A stretch of 64,000 bases of DNA from positions 62,001 to 126,000 of the forward strand of contig NZ_FNPH01000009.1 in assembly GCF_900107255.1 (NCBI RefSeq), given 5' to 3'. This document shows, one piece after another, positions 40,988 to 49,866 of this stretch; within the stretch, counting starts at the first letter, position 1; each line of letters starts with the position of its first letter. The translations under genes were made by a program, and so were the position numbers. The DNA comes from Micromonospora pattaloongensis (GTDB lineage: Bacteria > Actinomycetota > Actinomycetes > Mycobacteriales > Micromonosporaceae). The notes beneath the pieces were generated by a model that saw only the letters and a program-made list of their open reading frames with translations, ran no database searches and was not told the DNA's origin.

Positions 40988-41957
40988 GGGGCGCCTCCGG
41001 CAACCCGATCGGCGACCCGCGCTCCGCCGAGGCCGCGATCGCGCAGGCCAGGCGGTGCGTGCGCAGCGCCTCGGCGTACGGCGCCCGGATGTCCGCGCCG
41101 ATGCCGCGCACCGCGTCGATGAACGCCCGGTCCACGGCCACCCGCCCCGCCTCCGGGTCGGCGGCCACCGCCTGTTGCCGCCCGCCGTCGCGCACCAGCA
41201 GCGTGTCCTCGCCGATCCCGAGCGCCAGCCCGTCGGCGTACACCTCCAGGCCGGCGCGGTGCTTCCAGCCCAGCACGCAGGCGGTGGCGAGCGTGCCGAC
41301 GGCGCCGCTGGCGAAGCGCAGCGTGGCCGCGGTGGCCGAGTCGATGTCGGCCTGCTCCACGGCGGGGGGCGCACCGTCGCCGATCGCGCACACCTGCGTG
41401 ACCTCACCGGCGAGCAGCCGGATCAGGTCGAGCACGTGCGCGGCCTGCTCCACGACCGGGCCGCCGGAACGGTCCCGCCGCACCCACCACGCCACCGGGG
41501 GCACCTTGTCCAGCCACGCGCCGTTGACCAGCCGCACGGGCCGGCCGTCGAGCAGCTCCCGCGCCCGCGTCACGATCTCCAGGTACCGCCAGTGATGCCC
41601 GACCGCGGTGATCAGACCGTCGCGGGCCACCCGGTCGGCGATCCGCTCGGCGGTGACCAGGTCCGCCGCGAGCGGCTTCTCGACGAACATCGGCCGTCCC
41701 GCCGCGACCAGGGTCTCCTCGACCGCGCCGTGCGCGAAGGGCGGCACGCACACGTACACGGCGTCCGGTTCGGCGGCGAGCAGCGCGGTGTGATCGGCGA
41801 AGACGGGCGCGTCGTACGCGTCGGCGAGTTTGCACGCCGCGGCGGGGAGCACGTCGGTCACGCCGACGATCCGCACGTCGTCGAAACCGGCCAGGACGCG
41901 GGCGTGCCGCTGCGCGACGTTGCCCGCCCCGACCAGCGCCACCCGGCATCTTCTCAT
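40980..41957 (-). CDS. Gfo/Idh/MocA-family oxidoreductase
   Basis: 325 residues. N-terminal Rossmann fold (RVALVGAGNVAQRHARVLAGF) and the family motifs YVCVPPFAHGAVEETLVAAG and MFVEKPLAAD (the catalytic Lys of EKP), then GHHWRYLEIV and an alpha/beta C-domain (GGPVVEQAAHVLDLIRLLAG, with the usual His). These enzymes oxidise or reduce a sugar or cyclitol hydroxyl with NAD(P). The ATG at 41957 is chosen since the glycine-rich motif starts six residues on; upstream residues are not conserved. It begins the minus arm of the sugar cluster. Confidence 0.88.
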   Translation of the reverse strand: MRRCRVALVGAGNVAQRHARVLAGFDDVRIVGVTDVLPAAACKLADAYDAPVFADHTALLAAEPDAVYVCVPPFAHGAVEETLVAAGRPMFVEKPLAADLVTAERIADRVARDGLITAVGHHWRYLEIVTRARELLDGRPVRLVNGAWLDKVPPVAWWVRRDRSGGPVVEQAAHVLDLIRLLAGEVTQVCAIGDGAPPAVEQADIDSATAATLRFASGAVGTLATACVLGWKHRAGLEVYADGLALGIGEDTLLVRDGGRQQAVAADPEAGRVAVDRAFIDAVRGIGADIRAPYAEALRTHRLACAIAASAERGSPIGLPEAPHA

Positions 41958-42032
41958 GCGCGCCGTCCCCGTCCGTCCCGGTCGTCGAGGGGCTCGTCCC
42001 CGTGCACACCAGTGCCACGCAGATAGCGGGTC

Positions 42033-42052
42033 AAACACCGTTCCCGGCGTTT
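42033..42052. promoter_or_regulatory. Imperfect palindrome in a divergent promoter region
   Basis: AAACACCG (42033-42040) and CGGCGTTT (42045-42052) are complementary but for one base, separated by 4 nt. They lie in the 210-bp gap between the divergent Gfo/Idh and GpgS genes, the only stretch from which both arms of the sugar cluster could be jointly controlled. No clear -35/-10 pair was recognised. Confidence 0.3.
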
Positions 42053-42167
42053 ACCGTGGTGGCCAGGTGGGGTGATCAGGGGCGTCCGCGGCGGCGGTTG
42101 AACCCCCGCTGGCCGGGCAACCTTCATGAGCTCTGGCCTTATCAGATCGCATCGGGGGGGTACGACT

Positions 42168-43196
42168 GTGGGGCACTCCGAAACGCCTGTTTCACCCCTC
42201 GTCGAGGCCTGGTCCACCTACCGGACCGGCTCGGCCGACGACTGGACGCCCGGACAACTGCTGGCCGCCAAGGGCGAGGGCACGGTCAGCGTCGTGCTGC
42301 CGGCGCGGGACGAGGAGGCGACGGTCGGCGCGATCGTCTCGACCATCCGTGAGCACCTGATGGACCGGCTTCCGCTCGTCGACGAGCTGATCGTCGTGGA
42401 CTCGCGGTCGGCCGACGGCACCGCGCGGGTGGCGGCCGACGCGGGCGCCCGGGTGGTGAGCCAGGACGAGATGACGCGGGGGCTGCCGCGGCTGGAGGGC
42501 AAGGGCGACGCGCTCTGGTGCGGCCTGCTCGCCGCCGGCGGTGACGTCGTGGCCTTCCTCGACGCCGACCTGCGCGAGTTCCGTCCGCACTTCGTCACCG
42601 GCCTGCTCGGACCGCTGCTCACCGACCCCTCGGTCGCGTTCGTCAAGGGCTTCTATCACCGGCCGTTGAGCTGCGGTTCGGAGGTGGAGTCCGACAGCGG
42701 GGGCCGGGTCACCGAACTGGTGGCCCGGCCGCTGCTCAATCTCTTCTGGCCGGAGCTGTCCGGCTTCGTGCAGCCGCTGGCCGGCGAGTACGCCGGTCGC
42801 CGCGAGGTGCTCGACACGCTGCCGTTCGTCTCCGGGTACGGCGTCGAGACCGCGATGCTGATCGACCTGCTCGACGCGGTCGGGCTGGACGCGCTCGCCC
42901 AGGTCGACCTCGGCGAACGGTGGCACCGGCACCAGAGCACCGAGGCGCTGGGCCGGATGGGCGCGCAGATCCTGTTCACCGCGTGGCGCCGGCTGTACCG
43001 CCGGGGCTGGACCACCACGCCGACGCCGCCGTCGACGCTGCTCACCCAGTTCCGTCGGGGGCCGGGCGGCCCGCTCCCGACACTGGACCGGCAGGTGGTG
43101 GTCAGCGACGTGTCGGTGGCGGAGCGGCCGCCGGTCGCGGCGCTGCGCGGATGTCTGAGCCGGCCGGTGCCGAAGGCGGCCGCGGTATGGGCCTGA
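42168..43196 (+). CDS. gpgS: Glucosyl-3-phosphoglycerate synthase (GT81)
   Basis: 342 residues. GT-A fold: ISVVLPA-like VSVVLPARDEEATVGAIV, DELIVVDSRSADGT, LEGKGDALWCGLLAAGGDVVAF, the metal-binding DADL of FLDADLREF, FVKGFYHRPL, GGRVTELVARPLLNL and GEYAGRREVL with SGYGVETAMLIDLL. This order is that of mycobacterial GpgS. It transfers glucose from UDP- or GDP-glucose to 3-phosphoglycerate, the first step to glucosylglycerate and, in mycobacteria, methylglucose lipopolysaccharide. The GTG at 42168 (G-run upstream) is preferred to an ATG at 42126. No GpgP phosphatase is seen nearby. Confidence 0.88.
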   Translation: MGHSETPVSPLVEAWSTYRTGSADDWTPGQLLAAKGEGTVSVVLPARDEEATVGAIVSTIREHLMDRLPLVDELIVVDSRSADGTARVAADAGARVVSQDEMTRGLPRLEGKGDALWCGLLAAGGDVVAFLDADLREFRPHFVTGLLGPLLTDPSVAFVKGFYHRPLSCGSEVESDSGGRVTELVARPLLNLFWPELSGFVQPLAGEYAGRREVLDTLPFVSGYGVETAMLIDLLDAVGLDALAQVDLGERWHRHQSTEALGRMGAQILFTAWRRLYRRGWTTTPTPPSTLLTQFRRGPGGPLPTLDRQVVVSDVSVAERPPVAALRGCLSRPVPKAAAVWA

Positions 43197-44449
43197 CCGT
43201 CCTGGTCAACGCCGGGCCGTGGCTGCCGGTGCCGCCGGGCGGGTACGGCGGGATCGAGAACGTGCTGGCGACGCTCGTGCCCGAGCTGCGCCGCCTCGGC
43301 GTCCGGGTGGTGCTGGCCTCGGTCGGCACCAGCACGCTGCCGGTCGACGAGCGCCTCGCGCTCTACCCCGACGGGCAGTTCTCCGCGCTGCAGCGCCCGT
43401 ACAACCAGGTGTGTGGGATCGGCCAGGCGCACATGCAGGCCGTGGTACGGGCGATCCGGCAACGCGACGACATCGACCTGATCCACGACCACGTCGAGGC
43501 GATCGGGCTGGCCACCGTCAACGCGCTGGGACCCGACGCGCCGCCCGCGCTGCACACGCTGCACTGGGACCTGGGCAAGCACCCGGACCTGTACGGCACG
43601 TTCGACGGCGGGCAGCGGGTCCGGGTCAACGGGGTGTCCGCGGCGCAGTTGGCGCGGGCGCCGGAGGCGCTGCGGGCGCACGCGGTCGGGCACGTGCACC
43701 TGGCCACCCCGCTCGCCGTCGACGCCGCCCGGCGTCCGCCCGCCGACAAGGGCGACCACGTCGTGATCCTGGGCCGGATCACGCCGGGCAAGGGGCAGGA
43801 CCTCGGCGCGCAGCTGGCGCACCGGGTCGGGTTCGATCTGGTGCTGGCCGGTCCGGTCGGGCCGTACCACCGGCCGGCGGAGCTGGCGGCCGCGGCGGAC
43901 GACCCGGTGGCGCAGCAGAACCCGGACGTGCGGTTCTGGCAGGACGAGGTGGCGCCGTACGTCGACGGGGTGCGGGTGCGCTGGGTCGGCACGGTCGCCG
44001 GACGGGCCCGCGACGAGCTGCTCGCCAGCGCGCGGGCCGCGCTGTTCCCGCTGCGTTGGGAGGAGCCGGGCGGCACCGCGGTGGTGGAGGCGCTCGCGCT
44101 CGGCACCCCGGTGATCTCGCTCGCCCGCGGGTGCGTGCCCGAGCTCATCGAGCACGGACGCACCGGGCTGTTCACCCCCGACGAGGAGGCGCTGGCGGAG
44201 CTCGTCGTGGCGGCGAGCCGGTTGGACCCGGCCGAGTGCTGCCGGGAGGCGGCGCAGCGGTTCACCCCCGCCGTGATGGCGGAACGGTACGTGCGGCTGT
44301 ACGACGAGGTCCGGGCCGGCGTCGACGCGGTCGGCGCCCCGGCGCCGGAGAGGTTTGTCACGGCCGGCGGCGGGAACCCGGCCGCCGACGTGACGCGCAC
44401 GGCCGAGTCCGCTGTGGACCGCTTCGGCCAGGCGGTTGGAGGCACATGA
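43187..44449 (+). CDS. GT4-family glycosyltransferase
   Basis: 420 residues, GT-B fold. The donor-binding domain holds VVILGRITPGKGQDLGAQLA and the EX7E-type end, LFPLRWEEPGGTAVVEALALGTPVISLARG. The acceptor domain starts GPWLPVPPGGYGGIENVLATL, the usual GT4 opening. It would add a sugar from a nucleotide donor to an unknown acceptor, possibly one made by the neighbouring GpgS. The ATG at 43187 overlaps the gpgS stop by 10 bp; an ATG at 43151 is possible. Confidence 0.87.
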   Translation: MGLTVLVNAGPWLPVPPGGYGGIENVLATLVPELRRLGVRVVLASVGTSTLPVDERLALYPDGQFSALQRPYNQVCGIGQAHMQAVVRAIRQRDDIDLIHDHVEAIGLATVNALGPDAPPALHTLHWDLGKHPDLYGTFDGGQRVRVNGVSAAQLARAPEALRAHAVGHVHLATPLAVDAARRPPADKGDHVVILGRITPGKGQDLGAQLAHRVGFDLVLAGPVGPYHRPAELAAAADDPVAQQNPDVRFWQDEVAPYVDGVRVRWVGTVAGRARDELLASARAALFPLRWEEPGGTAVVEALALGTPVISLARGCVPELIEHGRTGLFTPDEEALAELVVAASRLDPAECCREAAQRFTPAVMAERYVRLYDEVRAGVDAVGAPAPERFVTAGGGNPAADVTRTAESAVDRFGQAVGGT

Positions 44450-45147
44450 GCACTCGGACGTTCGTGGTCACCGGCGCGACCAGCGGGCTGGGGCTCGCGG
44501 TCGCGCGGCTGCTGACCGACGGCGCCGATCACCGGGTCGTCGTGCTCGGCGACGCGCGAGAGGAGGTTTCCGCGGTCGCCGCGGAGCTGGAATGCGCCGG
44601 GATGGTCTGCGACGTGTCCCGGTACGAGCAGGTCGAGCAGACCTTCAACGAGATCGTCTCGCGGTACGGATCGATCGACGGGCTGGCGCACGCCGCGGGC
44701 GTGTGGGCCGGCGGGCCGCTGTACGAGGTGCCACCGGAGCGGATCCGGCGTGCCGTCGAGGTGAACGCCCTGGGTACCGCGTACCTGATCCGGGAAGCGG
44801 TGATCCGGATGCGGGCGCAGGACCGCGGCAACGTCGTGTACGTGGGCGCGACGGCGGTCGACATGCCGCGGCCGCAGATCCCGATCTACCGCGCGACCAA
44901 GAGCTTCGGGAAGAGCCTGGTGGAGTCCGTGGCGCAGTCGCTGGGCTCCAACCGCGTCAAGCTGATGGAGCTGCACCCCGGCCCGATGCCGACCCGGTTG
45001 CAGGAACGCGTCGGCGCGGAGTTCAAGGACACGGTCTTCGCGCTGCCCGAGCAGGTCGCGCGCGAAGTGGTGCGGCTGCTGCTTCTGGACCCCGACGACC
45101 TCTACGTCACCGGCCAGAAGGTGCTGCGCGGCGACGGACGGTGGTAA
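44446..45147 (+). CDS. Short-chain dehydrogenase/reductase
   Basis: 233 residues. Cofactor motif VVTGATSGLGLAVARLL, a HAAG motif in place of NNAG, VNALGTAYLIREAVIRMR, and the catalytic IYRATKSFGKS (Tyr-x-x-x-Lys). The serine expected about 13 residues before this Tyr is not there: the stretch reads GATAVDM, with Thr close by. It may be an atypical reductase of a sugar or polyol. The ATG overlaps the GT4 stop (ATGA), so the genes are translationally coupled. Confidence 0.87.
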   Translation: MSTRTFVVTGATSGLGLAVARLLTDGADHRVVVLGDAREEVSAVAAELECAGMVCDVSRYEQVEQTFNEIVSRYGSIDGLAHAAGVWAGGPLYEVPPERIRRAVEVNALGTAYLIREAVIRMRAQDRGNVVYVGATAVDMPRPQIPIYRATKSFGKSLVESVAQSLGSNRVKLMELHPGPMPTRLQERVGAEFKDTVFALPEQVAREVVRLLLLDPDDLYVTGQKVLRGDGRW

Positions 45148-46745
45148 ACGCCGGACCGGCCACCGCCGAGCCCCCGCCCTCGGCGTGGGCGCCGCTGCGC
45201 ATCCCCGCCTACCGCAACCTCGCGGTGGCCATCCTCGCCACCAACATCGGCCTGTGGATGCAGACCGTCGGCGCGCAATGGCTGCTGGTGCGCGATCCGA
45301 ACGCCTCGGCGCTGGTCGCCATGGTGCAGACCGCGAGCATGCTCCCCATCCTGCTGCTCGCGCTGCCCGCCGGCGCCCTGGCCGACACCTTCGACCGGCG
45401 GCGCCTGCTCATCGCCGTCCAGTGCTATCTGGCCGCCGCCGCCGCGCTGCTGACCGCGCTGACCGCGGTGGGCCGGATGACCCCGGCGCTGCTGCTCACC
45501 CTGACCTTCGCGCTCGGCGTGGGGCAGGCGCTGACCCTGCCCGCCTGGGCGGCGATCATCCCGGAGCTGGTGCCGCGCCTCCAACTCCAATCCGCGTCCG
45601 CGCTCGGCGCGATCAGCGTCAACGTCGCCCGCTCGATCGGTCCGGCGCTCGCCGGCCTGCTGATCGCCAGGACCGGGGTGACGGTGGTCTTCGCGATCGA
45701 CACCGTCGGGTTCCTGTTGTTCATCGCGGCGCTGCTGCGGTGGCGTCCCGGCCGGCCCGGCTCCGGCGACGTCCCGGAACGCTTCACCTCCGCGCTGCGG
45801 GCCGGCGGTCGATATGTCCGGCACTCCCCCGTGGTGCGCCGGCTGTTGCGCCGCGCGATCGTCTTCCTCATTCCCGCCAGTGCCCTCTGGGCGCTGCTGC
45901 CGCTGATCGCCAGCCGGCGGCTCGGCCTGAACTCCAGCGGCTACGGCCTGCTGCTCGCCGCGCTCGGTATCGGCGCCATCATCGGCGGGATCCTGCTGCC
46001 ATGGGTGCGGGCCAAGCTGCCGGCCACCCGGTTCCTGGTCGCCGCCACGCTGCTCTACGGTCTCACGTTGCTCGTCGTCGCGTTGGTCCGCAGCGTGCCG
46101 CTGGTGCTGCTCGCGCTGCTGCCCGCCGGGTTGGCCTGGGTGACCGTGCTGTCGAACATCAACGCCGAAATCCAGCTCTTCCTCCCCGGCTGGGTCCGCG
46201 CGCGCGGCCTCGCGGTCTACCAGGTCTGCTTCGCCGGCACCCAGGCGCTCTCCGCGATGGCCTGGGGTTTCGTCGCGCAGTGGACCGGCCTGGTGGCCGC
46301 GCACCTCGCGGCCGCCGTGCTGATGTTTCTCGGCGCGGCGTCGACACGGCTCTGGCCGGTGCCGGACCTGCGCGGCTTCGAGGGCGAGCCGTCGAACTAC
46401 TGGCCGGAGCTGCGGCTGACCGTCAAGCCCGACCGACGGGTCGGGCCCGTCATCGTCACCGTCACGTACACCGTGCGCGCCGAGTGCGAGGAGGAATTCG
46501 TGGCCGCGATGGATGTGGTACGCGAGTCCCGGCAGCGGACCGGCGCGATGCGCTGGGGGCTGTTCCGTCAGGGCGAGGCGGGTCAGTGCTTCGTGGAGAT
46601 CTACCAGCTGCCGTCCTGGGACGAACACCTGCGCCAGCACCGCGGCCGGCTGACGCGGGAGGACCAGGAGGCCGAGGAGCGCGCCCGGGCGTTGACCGAG
46701 GGCGAACCGGCGACCGCGCACCTGCTCCCCGCCGAGGCGACCTAG
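45141..46745 (+). CDS. MFS transporter with C-terminal ferredoxin-like (ABM-type) domain
   Basis: 534 residues. About 400 form a 10-12 helix MFS core of the MFS_3/EntS group (RNLAVAILATNIGLWMQTVGAQWL, ALADTFDRRRLLIAVQ, GPALAGLLIARTG). The last ~110 are soluble (VTVTYTVRAECEEEFVAAM, MRWGLFRQGEAGQCFVEIYQL) and resemble an antibiotic-biosynthesis-monooxygenase-like dimerisation domain, as found at the end of many MFS_3 proteins. It probably exports the product of the cluster. The GTG at 45141 overlaps the SDR stop by 7 bp. Confidence 0.85.
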   Translation: MVNAGPATAEPPPSAWAPLRIPAYRNLAVAILATNIGLWMQTVGAQWLLVRDPNASALVAMVQTASMLPILLLALPAGALADTFDRRRLLIAVQCYLAAAAALLTALTAVGRMTPALLLTLTFALGVGQALTLPAWAAIIPELVPRLQLQSASALGAISVNVARSIGPALAGLLIARTGVTVVFAIDTVGFLLFIAALLRWRPGRPGSGDVPERFTSALRAGGRYVRHSPVVRRLLRRAIVFLIPASALWALLPLIASRRLGLNSSGYGLLLAALGIGAIIGGILLPWVRAKLPATRFLVAATLLYGLTLLVVALVRSVPLVLLALLPAGLAWVTVLSNINAEIQLFLPGWVRARGLAVYQVCFAGTQALSAMAWGFVAQWTGLVAAHLAAAVLMFLGAASTRLWPVPDLRGFEGEPSNYWPELRLTVKPDRRVGPVIVTVTYTVRAECEEEFVAAMDVVRESRQRTGAMRWGLFRQGEAGQCFVEIYQLPSWDEHLRQHRGRLTREDQEAEERARALTEGEPATAHLLPAEAT

Positions 46746-46952
46746 CCGGGGCGCAGCCGGAGAGATCCCGCCATTCCGACAGCCATTGATGTACGACATC
46801 ATCTTCCGTTTTCCGACAACTGGGAGTTTCCGAAGTATTGACGCGGCGACGCTGCGACCCGCGGGAACGTGCGCGACGATTTTCTCCGCTCGCCGATCAC
46901 GGATCGCGAGCCGAGGACGATCAATGCGTTCCCCATCGTGGAAGGTGATGCC

Positions 46953-48512
46953 ATGCGTCCGAAACCCGTTGTGGCCCTGCTCGTCTCCCTGGTCGTCGCC
47001 GGGGGCGCGACGCCGGATCCCGCCACCGCCGCACCGCACGCCGGCGTGGTCGCGCAGATCGCCGCGACCGACGGCGCCGTCGGCGATCGCGTGCGGCCGT
47101 ACGAGGGCCTGATCGAGCCCGTCACCACCGCGACCCGGCCGCTTCCTCCGCTGCCGACCGAGGCGCTGGCGACCGCGGTGACCGCGCTGTCGGCGCAGCT
47201 CGGCTTCACGCAGGACGCCGGGGCGCGGATCCGGGCCGCCGCGCTGCCGCCCACCGTCGCCGGCCGGCTGGCGAATCTGCTCGGCGACATCGCGGCGTGC
47301 CGGGCCGTGACGGCGGCGGGATTCGCCACCCTCACGCCCGGGCGACTCGCCGACGCGCTGCGCACCGGCGCGGGACTGGACCCGACGCAGTTCGCCGGGA
47401 TCCGCGGCTGCGCGCAACGGGTGTGGACCGCGACGGGCGAGCTGGAACTCGCGCTGCGGCAACCGGCGGCGGCGGCCGACGAATGCACGCCGGTGAACGC
47501 GGCGCCGGTGGACATCTGGCCCGTGCTGCGCTTCGAGCCGTCCTGCGCGGACCACACGTACCCGAACGACTACCTGCTGGTGGTCGATGCCGGCGGCAAC
47601 GACACCTACCGCAACAACGCCGGCAGCAACCTGGTCGACGTCAACTTCTCCCCCGCCGGCTCGGCGGTCACCGGCCTGCGCGGGGTCGGCCCGGCGAAGG
47701 GCTGCCAGCGTGCCATTCCGGGACTGACCGCAGCGGACTGCCTGCCCGCCGCGGCCGTGCTGCTCGACCTGCAGGGGCGCGACACGTACGGGGTACGGGA
47801 GACCCCGGACCACGACGCGGGCTGCACGACGGATCCGGTGGTGCGGCGGATGATGACCGGCGGCGCCGGGTTCCTCGGGGTGGGAATCCTCCGCGACGCC
47901 GACAGCAGCCCCGACCGCTACACCGGCAAGACCGGGTCACTGGGGGCGGGCCACATCTTCGGCGTCGGGATGCTGTCGGACGCCGGCGGCGACGACACGT
48001 ACGACGCGGTCCGCAACAGCCAGGGGTTCGCGCTCGTCGGCGGGTTCGGCCTGCTGCGCGACGAGGCCGGCGACGACACGTACGGCTTCACGATGCCGGC
48101 GCCGATCGACCCGGCGGCCCCGAACCAGACCGAGGGCGCCGGCGGGGTGCGCGACGACGAGGGCGAGGGGCTGTGCGATCGGATCCCGCGCTTCACGCAG
48201 GGCGCGGCGAACGTGACCCCCGCCAGTGTCGGGCTGCTGATCGACGATGCCGGACGGGACGACTACCACGGCGCGTTCGTCGTCGAGTTCACCGGGCCGT
48301 TCCAGATCCCGAGCGTCCGCGCCGGGAGTCTCGGGTTCGGCAACAACCAGTCGCTCGGGGTGTTCGTGGATCGCGGCGGGGACGACGTCTACCGGGCCGA
48401 CGGCGAGCCGGCGGTGGCCGGTGTGCCGCGACGCGGCAACGGCACGACCGTGGCCCCCGGCAACGACAGCACCGGTTCCGGCGCCGGGGCGGGTCTGTTC
48501 ATCGACGGCTAG
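46953..48512 (+). CDS. Secreted protein with six D-x-x-G-x-D-x-Y repeats, function unknown
   Basis: 519 residues with a short signal peptide (PVVALLVSLVVAGG, cut near TAAP). A helical domain (about 30-170) precedes a region in which an octapeptide D-x-x-G-x-D-x-Y recurs six times, at about residues 212, 272, 343, 370, 431 and 473 (DAGGNDTY, DLQGRDTY, DAGGDDTY, DEAGDDTY, DDAGRDDY, DRGGDDVY). The motifs are often preceded by GVG-L or similar turns. The acidic repeats look like calcium-binding turns of a beta-roll, though not the RTX consensus. The ATG at 46953 has GAAGG 7 nt upstream. A hairpin terminator follows, so it is a one-gene unit. Confidence 0.75.
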   Translation: MRPKPVVALLVSLVVAGGATPDPATAAPHAGVVAQIAATDGAVGDRVRPYEGLIEPVTTATRPLPPLPTEALATAVTALSAQLGFTQDAGARIRAAALPPTVAGRLANLLGDIAACRAVTAAGFATLTPGRLADALRTGAGLDPTQFAGIRGCAQRVWTATGELELALRQPAAAADECTPVNAAPVDIWPVLRFEPSCADHTYPNDYLLVVDAGGNDTYRNNAGSNLVDVNFSPAGSAVTGLRGVGPAKGCQRAIPGLTAADCLPAAAVLLDLQGRDTYGVRETPDHDAGCTTDPVVRRMMTGGAGFLGVGILRDADSSPDRYTGKTGSLGAGHIFGVGMLSDAGGDDTYDAVRNSQGFALVGGFGLLRDEAGDDTYGFTMPAPIDPAAPNQTEGAGGVRDDEGEGLCDRIPRFTQGAANVTPASVGLLIDDAGRDDYHGAFVVEFTGPFQIPSVRAGSLGFGNNQSLGVFVDRGGDDVYRADGEPAVAGVPRRGNGTTVAPGNDSTGSGAGAGLFIDG

Positions 48513-48520
48513 CGTGCGCT

Positions 48521-48556
48521 CGCCGGGGGGTGGGCGGTGCCGCCCACCCCCCGGCG
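48521..48556 (+). terminator. Hairpin terminator after the repeat protein gene
   Basis: CGCCGGGGGGTGGGCG (48521-48536) pairs perfectly with 48541-48556 around a GTGC loop, 9 nt after the stop codon. A 16-bp GC stem without T-tract. Confidence 0.75.
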
Positions 48557-48624
48557 CCCGGCCGCGCTACGCAACGCGTCGCGATCGTCACAGTCAGCAC
48601 TGTTGATCTGGCAACGTATACGCC

Positions 48625-49725
48625 ATGACCGCGCAGACCCGCTCGCCGCTGCTCCACTGGACCGCCGTCGTTCCGGTGCTCGCCGCCGTTGCGCTGATCG
48701 CCACCTGGGGGCGGGAGCTGCCGCTCACCGTCGTCGCCCTCGTCGCCGTCTTCCTGGCGGGCGCGGTGCTGGCCGCGGTGCACCACGCCGAGGTGGTCGC
48801 GCACCGGGTGGGCGAGCCGTTCGGCTCGCTCGTGCTGGCGGTGGCGGTCACGGTGATCGAGGTCGCGCTCATCGTCACGCTCATGATCAGCGGCGGCGGG
48901 AAGACCAGCTCCCTGGCCCGCGACACCGTCTTCGCCGCGGTGATGATCACGTGCAACGGGATCCTGGGTCTGTGTCTGCTCTCCGGCGCGCTGCGCCGGC
49001 GAGTGGCGATCTTCAACTCGGAGGGAACCGGCGCCGCGCTCGCGACCGTCGCCACGCTGGCGACGCTGAGCCTGGTACTGCCGACCTTCACCACCAGCAA
49101 GCTGGGCTCGGAGTTCTCGACGCCGCAGCTCGCGTTCGCCGCGGTGGCGTCGCTCGGCCTCTACGGCCTGTTCGTCGCGGTGCAGACCGTGCGGCACCGC
49201 GACTACTTCCTGCCGATCACCACCGGCGGCGTGGTCGTCGACGCGGAGGAGCACGCCGCGCCGCCGTCGACCCGGACCGCTCTGACCAGCCTCGGCCTGC
49301 TGCTCGTCGCACTGATCGCCGTGGTCGGCAACGCGAAGGCCGTGTCGCCGACCATCGAGAGCGCCGTCGCGGCGCTCGGCTTTCCGCACGCGGTCGTCGG
49401 CATCGTCATCGCGCTGCTGGTCCTGTTGCCCGAGACCCTCGCCGCGGTCCGCGCCGCCCGGCGGGATCGCATCCAGACCAGCCTCAACCTCGCGCTCGGC
49501 TCGGCGATGGCGAGCATCGGGCTGACCATCCCGGCCATCGCTATCGCCTCGATCTGGCTGCACGGGCCGCTGGTGCTCGGCCTGGGCCCCACCCAGATGG
49601 TGCTGCTCGGCCTCACCTTCATCGTCGGGATCCTGACCGTGGTGCCCGGCCGGGCCACCCCGTTGCAGGGCGGTGTTCACCTCGCGGTCTTCGCCGCGTT
49701 CCTGTTCCTCGCGGTCAGCCCCTGA
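48625..49725 (+). CDS. chaA: Calcium/sodium-proton antiporter, ChaA/CaCA family
   Basis: 366 residues with about eleven membrane helices. It has the two inverted alpha-repeats of the CaCA family: VTVIEVALIVTLMISGGG (with the key Glu) in the first half and VIALLVLLPETLAAVRAA (PET motif) with SLNLALGSAMASIGLTIP in the second. It exchanges Ca2+, Na+ or K+ for protons to control cytoplasmic ions and pH. No clear ribosome binding site precedes the ATG at 48625; GTATACG just upstream is AT-rich. Confidence 0.88.
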   Translation: MTAQTRSPLLHWTAVVPVLAAVALIATWGRELPLTVVALVAVFLAGAVLAAVHHAEVVAHRVGEPFGSLVLAVAVTVIEVALIVTLMISGGGKTSSLARDTVFAAVMITCNGILGLCLLSGALRRRVAIFNSEGTGAALATVATLATLSLVLPTFTTSKLGSEFSTPQLAFAAVASLGLYGLFVAVQTVRHRDYFLPITTGGVVVDAEEHAAPPSTRTALTSLGLLLVALIAVVGNAKAVSPTIESAVAALGFPHAVVGIVIALLVLLPETLAAVRAARRDRIQTSLNLALGSAMASIGLTIPAIAIASIWLHGPLVLGLGPTQMVLLGLTFIVGILTVVPGRATPLQGGVHLAVFAAFLFLAVSP

Positions 49726-49752
49726 GCGTTCCGTTCGATCGGCCCCCACCGC

Positions 49753-49782
49753 GCGTCTATCGATGGACTCCGCTGCGTCTAT
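49753..49782 (+). promoter_or_regulatory. Direct repeats in the LPMO promoter region
   Basis: GCGTCTAT occurs at 49753-49760 and again at 49775-49782, 22 bp apart (two helical turns), followed by an AT-rich stretch (TTTACTGTTAATACTCC to about 49807) and the gene at 49867 with AAAAGGAG. Direct repeats over the promoter are typical of response-regulator sites, as in Streptomyces chitinase promoters; the protein bound here is unknown. Confidence 0.4.
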
Positions 49783-49866
49783 TTACTGTTAATACTCCTT
49801 ACATTATGGTGAACGCACAGCTCCGGCCGGAGGCGCCCGTACCCCCATTCCCAAAAGGAGTCCGTC

